DNA of 49,373 bases from Caulobacterales bacterium (GCA_017303355.1 JAFLCU010000020.1:1-49373); one strand, 5' to 3'; positions 24,815 to 33,405 are shown, numbered from the stretch's first letter. Numbers and translations are program-made. The notes: generated by a model not told the origin, from the letters alone.

Positions 24815-24978
24815 CAGTTGCGGTTCGACTTACGGTGACGCAGCGCGCCGGAAGCCTTGAGCGCGGTCATTTTCTCATGGCGCGACATCGGCTGGCTCTT
24901 CGGCTTGAGCGCGTTGGCGATCAGCACCGAGGCGCCGAAAATGACGAGAAACAGAACGCCGATAACAACCCAAAACAT
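24814..24978 (-). CDS. Small membrane protein coupled to msrC
   Basis: This 54-residue protein has one N-terminal hydrophobic helix (FWVVIGVLFLVIFGASVLIA) and a basic tail (SRHEKMTALKASGALRHRKS). It starts at the ATG at 24978 behind GGAG, and its stop codon shares a base with the msrC start. Because the head is only two residues long and the tail strongly basic, the tail should lie in the cytosol. No family recognised; the tight coupling suggests a link with oxidative repair, but this is inference. Confidence 0.72.
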   Translation of the reverse strand: MFWVVIGVLFLVIFGASVLIANALKPKSQPMSRHEKMTALKASGALRHRKSNRN

Positions 24979-25068
24979 GAATCCGATCTCCGCGTCCTAA
25001 AGTAAGGCGCGCGCGTGGGCTTGGCTAGCGCTTCGGCGGCGGCCAAAAAGGCGGCGAACGGGGGGAAC

Positions 25069-26088
25069 ATGCAGCGCAAAATGGGTGAAGGCGAGTTATT
25101 GGACGCACGGGGGCGTCTGGTCGAGCGCGGCTGGGCCACGCACGAGGCGCGCCGCTACCGCCGCGCCGCGATCAAAGCCGGGCCGCTGCGGATCAAGGAA
25201 TGGGATTATTATTGCGTGTTGAACGACGCCTATGGCGTGGCGCTCACCGTGGCCGACAATGATTATGTCGGCTTCCTCGGCGTGACCTGGCTCGATTTTC
25301 GCGCGGGCGCAACCACAAGCGCGGACGCGCTGGTTCCGTTTCCCATGGGCAAGATGCGTTTGCCGGAGAGTGTTGAAACCGGCGACGTGGTGCAGAGCAC
25401 GCCAACGCTCAACATCGCCTATCGTCATGCGCCGGGCGGACGGGCGCTGACGTTCAATGCAACGGAGTTCGCGGGCGGCCGAGGCTTGAGCGGCGAATTA
25501 TTTCTGGCGCAGCCGGCGATGGATCGCATGACCATCGCCACGCCGTTTCCCGATGCGCCGCGCGCCTTCTACTACAATCAAAAGATCAATTGCATGCGCG
25601 CCAGCGGTGCGGTGATCATTGGCGGCGAACGCTTCGAGTTTGCGCCAGAGAGCGCCATGGGCGTGCTCGATTGGGGGCGCGGCGTCTGGACCTATGACAA
25701 CACGTGGTATTGGGGCTCGGCTTCCGGCGTGGTCGATGGCCGCGCGTTCGGCTTCAACATTGGCTACGGCTTTGGCGATACGTCGGCCGCGAGCGAGAAC
25801 ATGGTGTTCGTGGATGGCCGCGCGCACAAACTCTCGCAGGTAACCTTCCATTTGCCGCACGGGCCGCTCGACAAAGCGCCCTGGCGGTTCAGCAGCGACG
25901 ACGGTCGTTTCGAGATGAGCTTCGCGCCGATCGTCGATCGTGCTTCGCACATGAATCTGGGCGTGATCGAATCCAACCAGCACCAGGTGTTCGGCCGCTT
26001 CAGCGGCGAAGTCAGGCTCGATGACGGCTCGAAGCTTGTCGTGCGCGATCTGATCGGCTTTGCCGAAAAAGTGCATAATCGCTGGTGA
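25069..26088 (+). CDS. DUF2804 family protein
   Basis: The 339-residue protein matches the DUF2804 family, which is beta-rich and lipocalin-like in layout. Recognisable elements are LLDARGRLVERGWATHEARR near the start, GPLRIKEWDYYCVLNDAYG, then VLDWGRGVWTYDNTWYWGSA and FGFNIGYGFGDTSAASENM. The Trp- and Gly-rich motif DWGRGVW..NTWYW is diagnostic. The ATG at 25069 follows GGGGGGAAC; the frame opens 18 codons earlier without family similarity. Function of the family is not known. There is no signal peptide. Confidence 0.9.
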   Translation: MQRKMGEGELLDARGRLVERGWATHEARRYRRAAIKAGPLRIKEWDYYCVLNDAYGVALTVADNDYVGFLGVTWLDFRAGATTSADALVPFPMGKMRLPESVETGDVVQSTPTLNIAYRHAPGGRALTFNATEFAGGRGLSGELFLAQPAMDRMTIATPFPDAPRAFYYNQKINCMRASGAVIIGGERFEFAPESAMGVLDWGRGVWTYDNTWYWGSASGVVDGRAFGFNIGYGFGDTSAASENMVFVDGRAHKLSQVTFHLPHGPLDKAPWRFSSDDGRFEMSFAPIVDRASHMNLGVIESNQHQVFGRFSGEVRLDDGSKLVVRDLIGFAEKVHNRW

Positions 26089-26139
26089 TAACCGAAAATT
26101 AGCTACGTTTTTGGGGTCGGCGAGCGCTTCGGAAAACCA

Positions 26140-26191
26140 ATTCGAAATCCCTTTTGCGGTAACTTGCGGCAACCTTAATGGGATTTCGAAT
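26140..26191. promoter_or_regulatory. Perfect 12-bp inverted repeat spanning the start of the receiver-domain gene
   Basis: ATTCGAAATCCC (26140-26151) is exactly complementary to GGGATTTCGAAT (26180-26191), with 28 bases between. The right arm lies between two candidate ATGs (26178 and 26190) and contains the only purine-rich ribosome-site-like run for the second. It could be a protein-binding operator or an RNA hairpin that hides the start. Confidence 0.7.
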
Positions 26192-27095
26192 GCCGGACTC
26201 GCGAAAACAGCTGCGCGTATTGATCGCGGACGCTTCCTCAAGCGTGCTTCGCCTCCTGACGGAGGTGTTGCGCGGGGCCGGCGTGGAGCAAGTATATGCC
26301 GCGCGCGGCGGGCGCGAATTGGTGCAGCATACGATCGAGTTCAATCCCCACGTGGTGATTACGACGTCGCGTCTGCCTGAGCTGTCGGGCCTTGATTTCA
26401 CGCGCCGTGTGCGTGACGGCCTCGCAAGCGTGCCGCGTGATCTGCCGATTATCGTGATGACAAACACGGCGACCAAGGCGTTTCTCGAAGCGGCGATGAT
26501 GAGCGGCGTCGATGAGATGCTGGTGCGGCCGTTTACGGGGGAGGCGGTGCTTGAGCGTATCGCCGCGGCGATGAAACGCAAGCGCGAGTTCGTCGACAGC
26601 GCCACCTATGTCGGCCCGTGCCGACGCCGGCGCACGCGCGAGGATTATAGCGGCCCGATGCGCCGCTTCATGGATCCGATCGACGACATGCCCGGCGCGC
26701 CTCTCTGGGAAAGTGAAACGCACCGCCAAGCTGTCCGCAAATGCGTGCAGAAGATCAGCGAGCTCATGGTTGGCCTCTCCGCTGGTGATCGCCAAAAGCT
26801 GCGTGAGGTGTTCTCGGCGGTGAAGGAAACGGAGAGCTTGGCCGATGAATCGCGCGACCAGGCGCTCGGCGCAGCGGCCCGTTCGCTCGGCCGTTACATC
26901 GTGGCGATCGGCGCGGGCGGCGTTATCGATGAGGAAACCGTGCGCACCCACATCGACGCCATGCACAGCCTCAGCCTGTTGAGCAGCGCCGAATACGCTG
27001 AACGCGAGCGCATGGTGGAAGGCCTGTCGCGCATCGTCGACAAGAAGCTTGGCCGCCGTGTCGATGCTGCCTCCGTCGATCGGATACTACGCTAA
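26178..27095 (+). CDS. Receiver-domain protein without phospho-acceptor Asp (pseudo-receiver)
   Basis: The 305-residue protein begins with a receiver fold (about residues 12-130): LRVLIADASSSVLRLLTEVL, then VVITTSRLPELSGLDFTRRV, then LPIIVMTNTATKAFLEAAMM and EMLVRPFTGEAVLERI. In receivers the residue before the xxMPxMDG segment is the phosphorylated Asp; here it is Thr. The usual Lys-Pro is Arg-Pro. Phosphorylation at the normal site is therefore not possible. A basic RRRRTREDY segment and YxGPxRRF motif follow, then an all-helical C-terminal domain (about 180-305) with no DNA-binding motif that I recognise. Start 26178 or 26190. No kinase gene is adjacent. Confidence 0.85.
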   Translation: MGFRMPDSRKQLRVLIADASSSVLRLLTEVLRGAGVEQVYAARGGRELVQHTIEFNPHVVITTSRLPELSGLDFTRRVRDGLASVPRDLPIIVMTNTATKAFLEAAMMSGVDEMLVRPFTGEAVLERIAAAMKRKREFVDSATYVGPCRRRRTREDYSGPMRRFMDPIDDMPGAPLWESETHRQAVRKCVQKISELMVGLSAGDRQKLREVFSAVKETESLADESRDQALGAAARSLGRYIVAIGAGGVIDEETVRTHIDAMHSLSLLSSAEYAERERMVEGLSRIVDKKLGRRVDAASVDRILR

Positions 27096-27109
27096 TCCGA
27101 GGCGCCGGC

Positions 27110-29431
27110 TCACGCGCCAGTCCAGCGCGGCGGGCGCTTTTGCGCGAACGCAAGCGGGCCTTCGCGCATGTCGGCGGATTTGAACAAGGCGCGCACCGCG
27201 GGCGCGTCGCCCTGATTGGCGTACGCATCCGCGACATTCGCCGTCGCCAGGCCGTTGCGCACGATTTCCTTCGACGCGCGTAGCGACATCGGGCTGACCG
27301 CCATGATCTCGCTGGCCCAGCGTCGCGCCGCTTCCATGAGTTGCGCGGCGGGGACCACCTCATTGACGAAGCCAAGCGCGCGGCCTTCCTCGGCGCTCAC
27401 GTGACGGCCCGTCAGGATCATCCCCATCGCCCGTTTGAGGCCGATTTGCTGGGGCAAGCGCAGCAAGCCGCCCGCGAGCGCCGCGAGACCGACTTTTGGC
27501 TCGGGCAATGCAAAGGTCGCATTGTCGGAGGCGATGATGAGATCGCAAGCGAGCGCGATCTCGAAGCCGCCGCCCATCGCCACGCCGTTCACGGCCGCGA
27601 TCAGCGGCTTATTCAAGTCGAAGCGGGATGTGATGCCGCCAAAGCCCGATACGGGCGTTTCCAACGGCTCGCCACGCGCCATGCGCCGCGCCGTTTCCTT
27701 GAGATCGTTGCCTGAAGAGAAGGCGCGGTCACCGGCGCCCGAGAGAATGGCGACCCATTGCGCTGGATCGGCGGCGAACTCGTCAAATATTTCCGCAAGC
27801 TCGGCGTTGGCGCCCGGGTCGAGTGCATTCATCGCTTGAGGGCGGTTGATCGTGATGATGGTGAGATGGCCGTCTTTCTCGACTAGGCACGATTTGCGTT
27901 CGCGGCGGCGCTGTGTCGCGCCGAGATTGAAGGTCGGCTTGCCGAACACATCGGTATGTACGTAACCGGCGGCCCCGATCGCGGATTTGCTCATCGAGGT
28001 GAGCGCCGCGATCGTCGTCTCGTCGTCGGCGGGCGCTCGCGCCATCACACGAGCGCCATCGGGCGTGCGCGCGATCACGATGCCGGCCAAGGGCGCGCCG
28101 TCGCGCGCGTAGGTGACGGTGTAAGTCTCGATCGTCACCGGGCCTGCATAAGCGTCGGCCAAGGGTGGCGCCGGCCCGCGCATGGCGTCAGCCGCCGCTT
28201 GCACGGAATACTCGGTCGACATCGGCGCGCTGGGCGCGGCCGTGCTCACGATCAGCGCATGGTGCTTGTTCACGTAACCGCCTTGGCCATAGAGGAGGCC
28301 AAGTTCGCCCGGGTGCGCGCGCAACGCCCGGGCCATCGCGGCGATTGCGTGGCTCATATAATTGTTGAGCGGCCCGCCGAAGAAAGTGAGGCCGCCCGCG
28401 ACCGTTGGTGCGATCTTGCCGGCGTCGAGTCCAAGCGTGCGCAGCGCCATCTTCGGCACGACGGGGAAGCAACTATAAAGCTCAAGGTGTTTGAATTTCG
28501 CCGCGTCGCCGCCAATGAGCGTGACGGCTTTCTCCAGCACGGCCTGCTGCGCGGTTGAATGATCGTAGCGGTCGCGTTGCAGATAATCTTCCGGCTCAAG
28601 TGCGGAGGCACCGCCCCAGATATGAATCAGCTTGGCTTCATCGATGCCCAGTTCGCGCGCCTTGGCGAGGCTCATCACGATGATGGCGGCGCCCTGGTTC
28701 ACCGAAGGGTTGGCCACCATCAGCTTCGGATAAGGCCAATTGATCATGCGATTGTCGGCGCTGACCGTTTCAATGGTCTCGGCGCTTGGCGAGGTTTGAA
28801 TCCAGGCTGATGGATTGCGCGCCGCGACCTCCCCATAGCGCGCCCACAATTGCGCCGACGCGTGCTGGGCCTGCGCCGGGCTTTCGCCCCAGGCGGCCTG
28901 CGTCGCGTTTTCATAGAAGGGATAGACTTGTGCTGGGTCCATGATGCCGAGGCGCCTTGCGACGTCGCTCATCGCGAAACGGCTGGACGGAAAGCGCACC
29001 GCGTCTTCTGGTTTGACGGCGGGGGTCCAAGGCAATGCAGCGCCTTGCTTGCGCGCGCGCCCGCTGGAGCCGCTGGACTCGCCCCCGACAATTGCCGCAA
29101 CGACACTCTCGCCCTTGGCGATCCGCGCCGCGGCTTCGTGCACCAAGCGGACTGGCGTTTCACCGCCCATGCTCGCGTTCACGCGTTCAGCGGGCGAGAT
29201 GCAGAGTTTCTCGCACAACAGCGAAACCGGATCGCGATAAGGCCAGCTTATAAGACCGATCAAGCTGATCGAGGTGATGTTTGACGCTAGGTCACGTCCC
29301 GCATCGGCTTCGCACGCGCGGATCGCGCGCTCCATCAATGCGACGGGTTCAAGCGACGCTTCAAGCGAGATGGGCCGATCCACGTGCTCGCCAATCGCCG
29401 CGATCACGGGAATTCGATGTGCTTCGCTCAT
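27110..29431 (-). CDS. Thiolase-like / enoyl-CoA hydratase fusion protein
   Basis: One uninterrupted frame of 773 residues joins two acyl-CoA enzymes. Residues 1 to about 505 match SCP-x-type acetyl-CoA acetyltransferase-like proteins with their extra C-terminal domain (GPVTIETYTVTYARDG). The usual C-terminal GGxxAxGHP signature is replaced by AGGLTFFGGPLNNYMSH, as in that subfamily. Residues about 513-773 are a crotonase: ITINRPQAMNALD, FSSGNDLKE, AMGGGFEIALACDLIIA and ALPEPKVGLAALAGG with both catalytic Glu positions present. A charged linker (QRRRERK) joins them. The ATG at 29431 follows GGAGGAACGCGC. It likely acts in degradation of an acyl-CoA from the neighbouring catabolic pathway. It is divergent from an SDR gene. 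Confidence 0.88.
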   Translation of the reverse strand: MSEAHRIPVIAAIGEHVDRPISLEASLEPVALMERAIRACEADAGRDLASNITSISLIGLISWPYRDPVSLLCEKLCISPAERVNASMGGETPVRLVHEAAARIAKGESVVAAIVGGESSGSSGRARKQGAALPWTPAVKPEDAVRFPSSRFAMSDVARRLGIMDPAQVYPFYENATQAAWGESPAQAQHASAQLWARYGEVAARNPSAWIQTSPSAETIETVSADNRMINWPYPKLMVANPSVNQGAAIIVMSLAKARELGIDEAKLIHIWGGASALEPEDYLQRDRYDHSTAQQAVLEKAVTLIGGDAAKFKHLELYSCFPVVPKMALRTLGLDAGKIAPTVAGGLTFFGGPLNNYMSHAIAAMARALRAHPGELGLLYGQGGYVNKHHALIVSTAAPSAPMSTEYSVQAAADAMRGPAPPLADAYAGPVTIETYTVTYARDGAPLAGIVIARTPDGARVMARAPADDETTIAALTSMSKSAIGAAGYVHTDVFGKPTFNLGATQRRRERKSCLVEKDGHLTIITINRPQAMNALDPGANAELAEIFDEFAADPAQWVAILSGAGDRAFSSGNDLKETARRMARGEPLETPVSGFGGITSRFDLNKPLIAAVNGVAMGGGFEIALACDLIIASDNATFALPEPKVGLAALAGGLLRLPQQIGLKRAMGMILTGRHVSAEEGRALGFVNEVVPAAQLMEAARRWASEIMAVSPMSLRASKEIVRNGLATANVADAYANQGDAPAVRALFKSADMREGPLAFAQKRPPRWTGA

Positions 29432-29590
29432 GCGCGTTCCTCCAGCGGCCAGTATCATCCATCAATGTTGAAAACGGAAGGCGACGCACAGGCTGGAGTC
29501 ACGCACTCAAAAGTGGCAACCTCCACGCCCCGTCGCGGCGCGCCGCTACGTCAATGTCGGCGCGTGCGCCTGATGAACGAGGTTTGGTGC

Positions 29591-30349
29591 ATGGATAAAA
29601 CCTTGAGCGGACGGGTCGTGCTGATAACGGGCGCGTCTTCGGGCATTGGGGCGCGATTTGCGCGCGTCGTCGCCGCGCGCGGTGCGGTCGTTGTGATCGG
29701 TGCGCGTCGCGTGGATCGGCTGGAGGCGCTGCGGGATGAGATCGTGTCCGCCGGCGGCGAAGCGCTCGCGGTTGCGCTCGATGTCGCCGACGAGAAATCC
29801 GTGGCGGCGGCGTATGATGCGGCGGAAAGGAAATTCGGGCTCGTAAACAGCGTCGTCGCGAATGCCGGAATCAATCAGGATGGGCGCGCGACCGATCTTG
29901 CCGTCGCCGATTTCGACCAAGTGTTCGCCGTCAATGTGCGCGGCGTGTTCTTGACCGCGCGCGAAGGCGCCAGACGGCTGCAGCGCGCGGGCGCCGCCGA
30001 GAGCGGGCGGATCGTGCTAATCTCCTCGATCACAGCGCTCATGCAGAGCCCGGGCTTGGCGGCCTACAGCGCCTCGAAAGCCGCGGTCACGCATCTGGGC
30101 AAAGTGCTGGCGCGCGAGTGGGCGCGCACGGGGCCGAACGTCAATCTGATCTCGCCGGGTTACATTCGGTCCGAATTGGCTGGTGATTGGTTTGATACTG
30201 AGGGCGGCAAAAAGCAGATCAATTCCTGGCCGCGCCGCCGCATGCTGGATGACGACGCGCTGGATGCGACGCTGCTATTTCTCTTGTCCGACGCAAGCCG
30301 CAACGTCACTGGCTCGGACTTTGTGATCGATGACGGCCAGTCCCTTTGA
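29591..30349 (+). CDS. Short-chain dehydrogenase/reductase
   Basis: The 252-residue classical SDR has the cofactor motif VVLITGASSGIGARFA near residue 10, the structural NAG in VVANAGINQDG, and the catalytic Ser, Tyr and Lys in LISSITALMQ and AAYSASKAAVTHL. GARRVDRLE after the second strand suggests NADP(H) preference. The C-terminal VTGSDFVIDDGQS is standard. The ATG at 29591 follows GAGG; an upstream ATG (29573) lacks a ribosome site. It is divergent from the thiolase-crotonase gene and may oxidise a 3-hydroxyacyl or alcohol intermediate of the same pathway. Substrate unknown. Confidence 0.93.
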   Translation: MDKTLSGRVVLITGASSGIGARFARVVAARGAVVVIGARRVDRLEALRDEIVSAGGEALAVALDVADEKSVAAAYDAAERKFGLVNSVVANAGINQDGRATDLAVADFDQVFAVNVRGVFLTAREGARRLQRAGAAESGRIVLISSITALMQSPGLAAYSASKAAVTHLGKVLAREWARTGPNVNLISPGYIRSELAGDWFDTEGGKKQINSWPRRRMLDDDALDATLLFLLSDASRNVTGSDFVIDDGQSL

Positions 30350-30393
30350 AGCGTTCTCCGGCACTGGCGTCGCACCGTTGGGCGTGATGATCT

Positions 30394-30466
30394 AAAGCAA
30401 CGGACTTTAAATTCGCCTCAGTTTGAGGGCGAACCCGGAGCGAATTTAAAGTCCATAAGTTGCTTT
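30394..30466. repeat. Nested inverted repeat, copy A
   Basis: The inner arms GGACTTTAAATTCGC (30402-30416) and GCGAATTTAAAGTCC (30440-30454) are exact complements with a 23-base loop. The outer arms AAAGCAAC (30394-30401) and GTTGCTTT (30459-30466) extend the pairing after a 4-base bulge on one side. It lies behind the SDR gene and is followed 16 bases later by a second element of the same design. Confidence 0.85.
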
Positions 30467-30482
30467 GGAAAATTTTGATTCA

Positions 30483-30549
30483 AAAGCGTCTTTAAATGCG
30501 ACACGGTGGTTGATCCACAATGTGGGTCGCATTTAAGTCTCGACGCTTT
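30483..30549. repeat. Nested inverted repeat, copy B
   Basis: The inner arms TTAAATGCGAC (30492-30502) and GTCGCATTTAA (30526-30536) pair exactly. The outer arms AAAGCGTC (30483-30490) and GACGCTTT (30542-30549) pair as well, with a 5-base bulge on the right side. Its layout matches copy A (AAAGC outer arm, TTTAAAT-rich inner arm), but the variable bases differ in compensating pairs. It ends 4 bases before the next gene's stop codon. Confidence 0.85.
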
Positions 30550-30553
30550 AGCC

Positions 30554-31891
30554 TCAGCTTAGCCGCGTCACTGGCGGAAGACGCCAAACGCCGTTCAGGA
30601 TGGGCGCTTCTGGCAAATAGAAGCGGAACGTCACCACGAAGGGCCCGGCCGGAGTGGGCAGCCAATTGGCCGACGATGCAGGCGCATCGCGTTGCAGCGC
30701 GATCGTGATGGAGCCGTCGGCGTTGGGCGTAAGACCCGGCGTGCGATCGCCAATGGCGAAGCGCCGGATCGGGTTCTCGGTAAAGAACAAGCGCCCATCG
30801 GGCTCAAGCTGGTACATTGAGAGCGACCAGAAGGCGCCGGCGGGTACGTTCGGCGGGATCGTCAGCGTGTAGCGATTGGCGCCGTTGAGCGGTGCGCCGT
30901 GATTGTCGTCATCGGCGCGCGTGTAAGTCGCTTCCACCGCTTCGAGCGCCGCGAGGCCGGAGAGCGCGACCGTGGCGCGGACATCGTCGGCGTCGCCGGG
31001 CGCGCCGATGCCGAGCGGGGGATAGTGCCAGCCATTGACGGTTTCGCCACGCAGCGTGAAGCCGCCGCGCATGATTTCCTGCGCGCGCGCGGCCGCGATC
31101 GTCCAATGGTCGCGCTGCGCTTGCGTCATCGTCGGCCAGGCGTCGAGCGCGCCCGGACGCAGGCCGGTGTCGGCGAAATTCGCGGCGCGGCGGCCCACCG
31201 GATCGACGAGCGGGCCGCGCGCGAGCATGGCGTTGGTGACGGCGATGAGATTGGCGAGGTCGTCGGAGCTTGTCGGCGCGACGGGAAGTAGCGTGGCTTC
31301 GGGAATTTCAAGGAAGCGGATGCCATCCTGCGCCGCGTTGGCGGCGGCCAAATCGCTTGGGCCTTCGACAAGAATGCGCGCCAGCAACCACACATCATCG
31401 GTTTGCGAGCGGATGAGGCGTACGCCAGCGGGCGCCTCACCCTGCCATGTTGGACCCACGATCAGCGCGCGGCCGCCTTCGCCATTGGTGGCGCGCGTAC
31501 CGATATAGGCGAAATTGTCGGTGTAGGCGTTCATGAACGCGATCGAGAAATAGCGATCGTGCAAGGTCGGGAATTCCGCCAGCAGCGGACCATTGGTGAG
31601 GTCAAGCCGCGCGGACGAATAGACTGTGTCGTTATTCGGCGTGGTGACGCTGCGGCCGGTATGATCCGTGAGCCCGCGGCGATGCGCAATGACATTGTAG
31701 CGATGCACTGGGCGCTGTGCATTGGGCGCGGCGGCGACCCATGCCGTGCGCGCGAACTCATAAATCGGATACGCGTAATAATAGGCCGCGACGTAGTGAT
31801 CGATCGGATCGTCAGCGGCGCCGTGCGCGCAGCCGATAAGGCCGAGGGAAGCCGCGCCAGCGAGCAGCGAGCGTCGGGAAGTCATCATCAT
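30554..31891 (-). CDS. DUF1254/DUF1214 domain exported protein (Tat-type lipoprotein signal)
   Basis: The 445-residue protein starts with SRRSLLAGAASLGLIGCAHG, a twin-arginine-like signal with lipobox. The DUF1254 segment (about residues 30-170) includes AYYYAYPIYEFARTAWV and TTPNNDTVYSSARLDLTNGP. The DUF1214 segment at the end (about 330-445) contains FWSLSMYQLEPDGRLFFTEN and WLPTPAGPFVVTFRFYLPE, all typical. The family's function is unsettled. Its ATG overlaps the esterase stop codon by 4 bases (ATGA), so it is translationally coupled as the third gene of the M28-like, esterase, DUF1254 operon. Confidence 0.93.
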   Translation of the reverse strand: MMMTSRRSLLAGAASLGLIGCAHGAADDPIDHYVAAYYYAYPIYEFARTAWVAAAPNAQRPVHRYNVIAHRRGLTDHTGRSVTTPNNDTVYSSARLDLTNGPLLAEFPTLHDRYFSIAFMNAYTDNFAYIGTRATNGEGGRALIVGPTWQGEAPAGVRLIRSQTDDVWLLARILVEGPSDLAAANAAQDGIRFLEIPEATLLPVAPTSSDDLANLIAVTNAMLARGPLVDPVGRRAANFADTGLRPGALDAWPTMTQAQRDHWTIAAARAQEIMRGGFTLRGETVNGWHYPPLGIGAPGDADDVRATVALSGLAALEAVEATYTRADDDNHGAPLNGANRYTLTIPPNVPAGAFWSLSMYQLEPDGRLFFTENPIRRFAIGDRTPGLTPNADGSITIALQRDAPASSANWLPTPAGPFVVTFRFYLPEAPILNGVWRLPPVTRLS

Positions 31892-33405
31892 TGTGCGCGC
31901 TCCGTGAGTGCGTTGATCAGGAAATTGATGGCGGGGCGTCGTGGCTGCGGCGCGGCCTGCGTGTCGGCGCCGAACAGCATGATCCGATCCGCATCTGAAT
32001 AGGCGGGCCAAGCCGCGCCGCCCGCGCACGCCGGCTGGCCGGTGCGCGCGAACGAGACCCAGCATGATGAGATCATCGCCGAGAAGGCGCGGTCTTCATC
32101 GGTGATCAGGGCCGGCGGGATGGGGAGGCGATCCCAAGTTTGGAAAATCGATGGAATTTCGCTGCCATGTGCGGCGCCGGCGGAGGCGCCGCGCCGGCGC
32201 GCGGGCACATAAGTGTAATGATAGAGATAGCTCGGCGCGCCGTCAGCGGCTTGCGCGCCGACCCACGCGGCGGGCGCGACGAAGAAGGCATCGCCCAGCG
32301 CCTGGCGTTGAAACTCCGCTTCGCTGACGTCGCCATAAAGCGCACGCAGCGTAGCAAGCCCGGGCCCCAGCACGTTGAGCGCATTGGCCGGCACGCCGAG
32401 CGATGTGGTGACGCTGGCTTCGTTGTCGTTCGCGCCGATCATCAACGGCACGTCGGCGGCGCGATCCTCGGCGAATGCGCGCGACGGCGCTTCGGTGATC
32501 AAGCGCCCGTCAATGAAGGGGCCGAAGCCTAGGCCTTCGAGATTGCCTAAGGCTTCGATCCATTGCGCGGAGGTCGCCGCGCGCAAGTCGGCGGCGCTTG
32601 CGTCGGCGCCGAGCCCGATGCGGGCCGCCGCCGCGACGCCTTGCTCTTCCTGCGTACGCAGCGATGCGGGGCGTTGCAGCCCGCCGCCGGATTGCACGAT
32701 GGCGCGATGGAAAAGACCGCGCGCCCGTGGCGAGGCCAGGAGGTAGAGCGAGCTTGCGCCGCCGGCGCTCTCGCCGAAGATCGTCACTTGGTTCGGATCG
32801 CCGCCGAACGCGGCGATGTTTCGCTGCACCCACTCCAGCGCCGCGATCTGATCCATCATGCCATAATTGCCGAGCGGCGCCTCGGGGCTTGCTTCTTGTG
32901 TGAGCGCGGGATGCGCGAAATAGCCCAAGAGACCGATGCGATAATTGATCGTGACAAGAACAACGCCCTGACGGGCGAGCGCGCCGCCGTCATAGATCGG
33001 AAATGCGCCGGAGCCGATGCGATGGCCGCCGCCATGAATCCAGACCATCACCGGCAAATCGCGCGCGCCCTCCGGCGCCCAGACATTGAGATTGAGACAA
33101 TCCTCGCTTTGATTGTCGGCGCGGCCACCGCCGCCGCGATCGCCGCGCTCGGGTTGCGGGCAAGCTGGACCATAGGCGCTTGCGTCTCGCACGCCGCGCC
33201 AATGCGGCGCGGGCGCGGGCGGCCGCCAGCGCAACTCGCCGATGGGCGCCGCCGCGAATGGAACGCCGCGGTGCGCCACAACGCCATTCTCGATCACGCC
33301 GTGCAGCGCGCCGCTTTCGACGCGCACATCCGTTTGCGCAGCCGCACCGCCGCTGGCGCATGCCGCGAGCGTGAGAAGAGCGGCGATGGCATAGATAAAT
33401 CTCAT
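31888..33405 (-). CDS. Type-B carboxylesterase, lipoprotein
   Basis: The 505-residue esterase has a lipoprotein signal (lipobox LAAC near residue 16). The alpha/beta-hydrolase signatures are complete: SEDCLNLNVWAP, oxyanion hole VMVWIHGGGHRIGSG, nucleophile Ser in VTIFGESAGGASSLYLLAS, the acidic residue probably in IGANDNEAS, and the His in AAHGSEIPSIF. It would hydrolyse carboxylic esters at the cell surface or in the periplasm. GGAG is six bases from the ATG at 33405. It lies 10 bases behind the M28-like gene and is coupled to the DUF1254 gene. This is the most clearly active enzyme of the operon. Confidence 0.94.
   Translation of the reverse strand: MRFIYAIAALLTLAACASGGAAAQTDVRVESGALHGVIENGVVAHRGVPFAAAPIGELRWRPPAPAPHWRGVRDASAYGPACPQPERGDRGGGGRADNQSEDCLNLNVWAPEGARDLPVMVWIHGGGHRIGSGAFPIYDGGALARQGVVLVTINYRIGLLGYFAHPALTQEASPEAPLGNYGMMDQIAALEWVQRNIAAFGGDPNQVTIFGESAGGASSLYLLASPRARGLFHRAIVQSGGGLQRPASLRTQEEQGVAAAARIGLGADASAADLRAATSAQWIEALGNLEGLGFGPFIDGRLITEAPSRAFAEDRAADVPLMIGANDNEASVTTSLGVPANALNVLGPGLATLRALYGDVSEAEFQRQALGDAFFVAPAAWVGAQAADGAPSYLYHYTYVPARRRGASAGAAHGSEIPSIFQTWDRLPIPPALITDEDRAFSAMISSCWVSFARTGQPACAGGAAWPAYSDADRIMLFGADTQAAPQPRRPAINFLINALTERAQ

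Noticed and set aside
27870..27930. A frameshift or sequencing error joining two genes at the thiolase-crotonase border
   Set aside because: The frame is continuous with a plausible charged linker, and neither half shows a broken motif. It is kept as a fusion, with a read-level check proposed.
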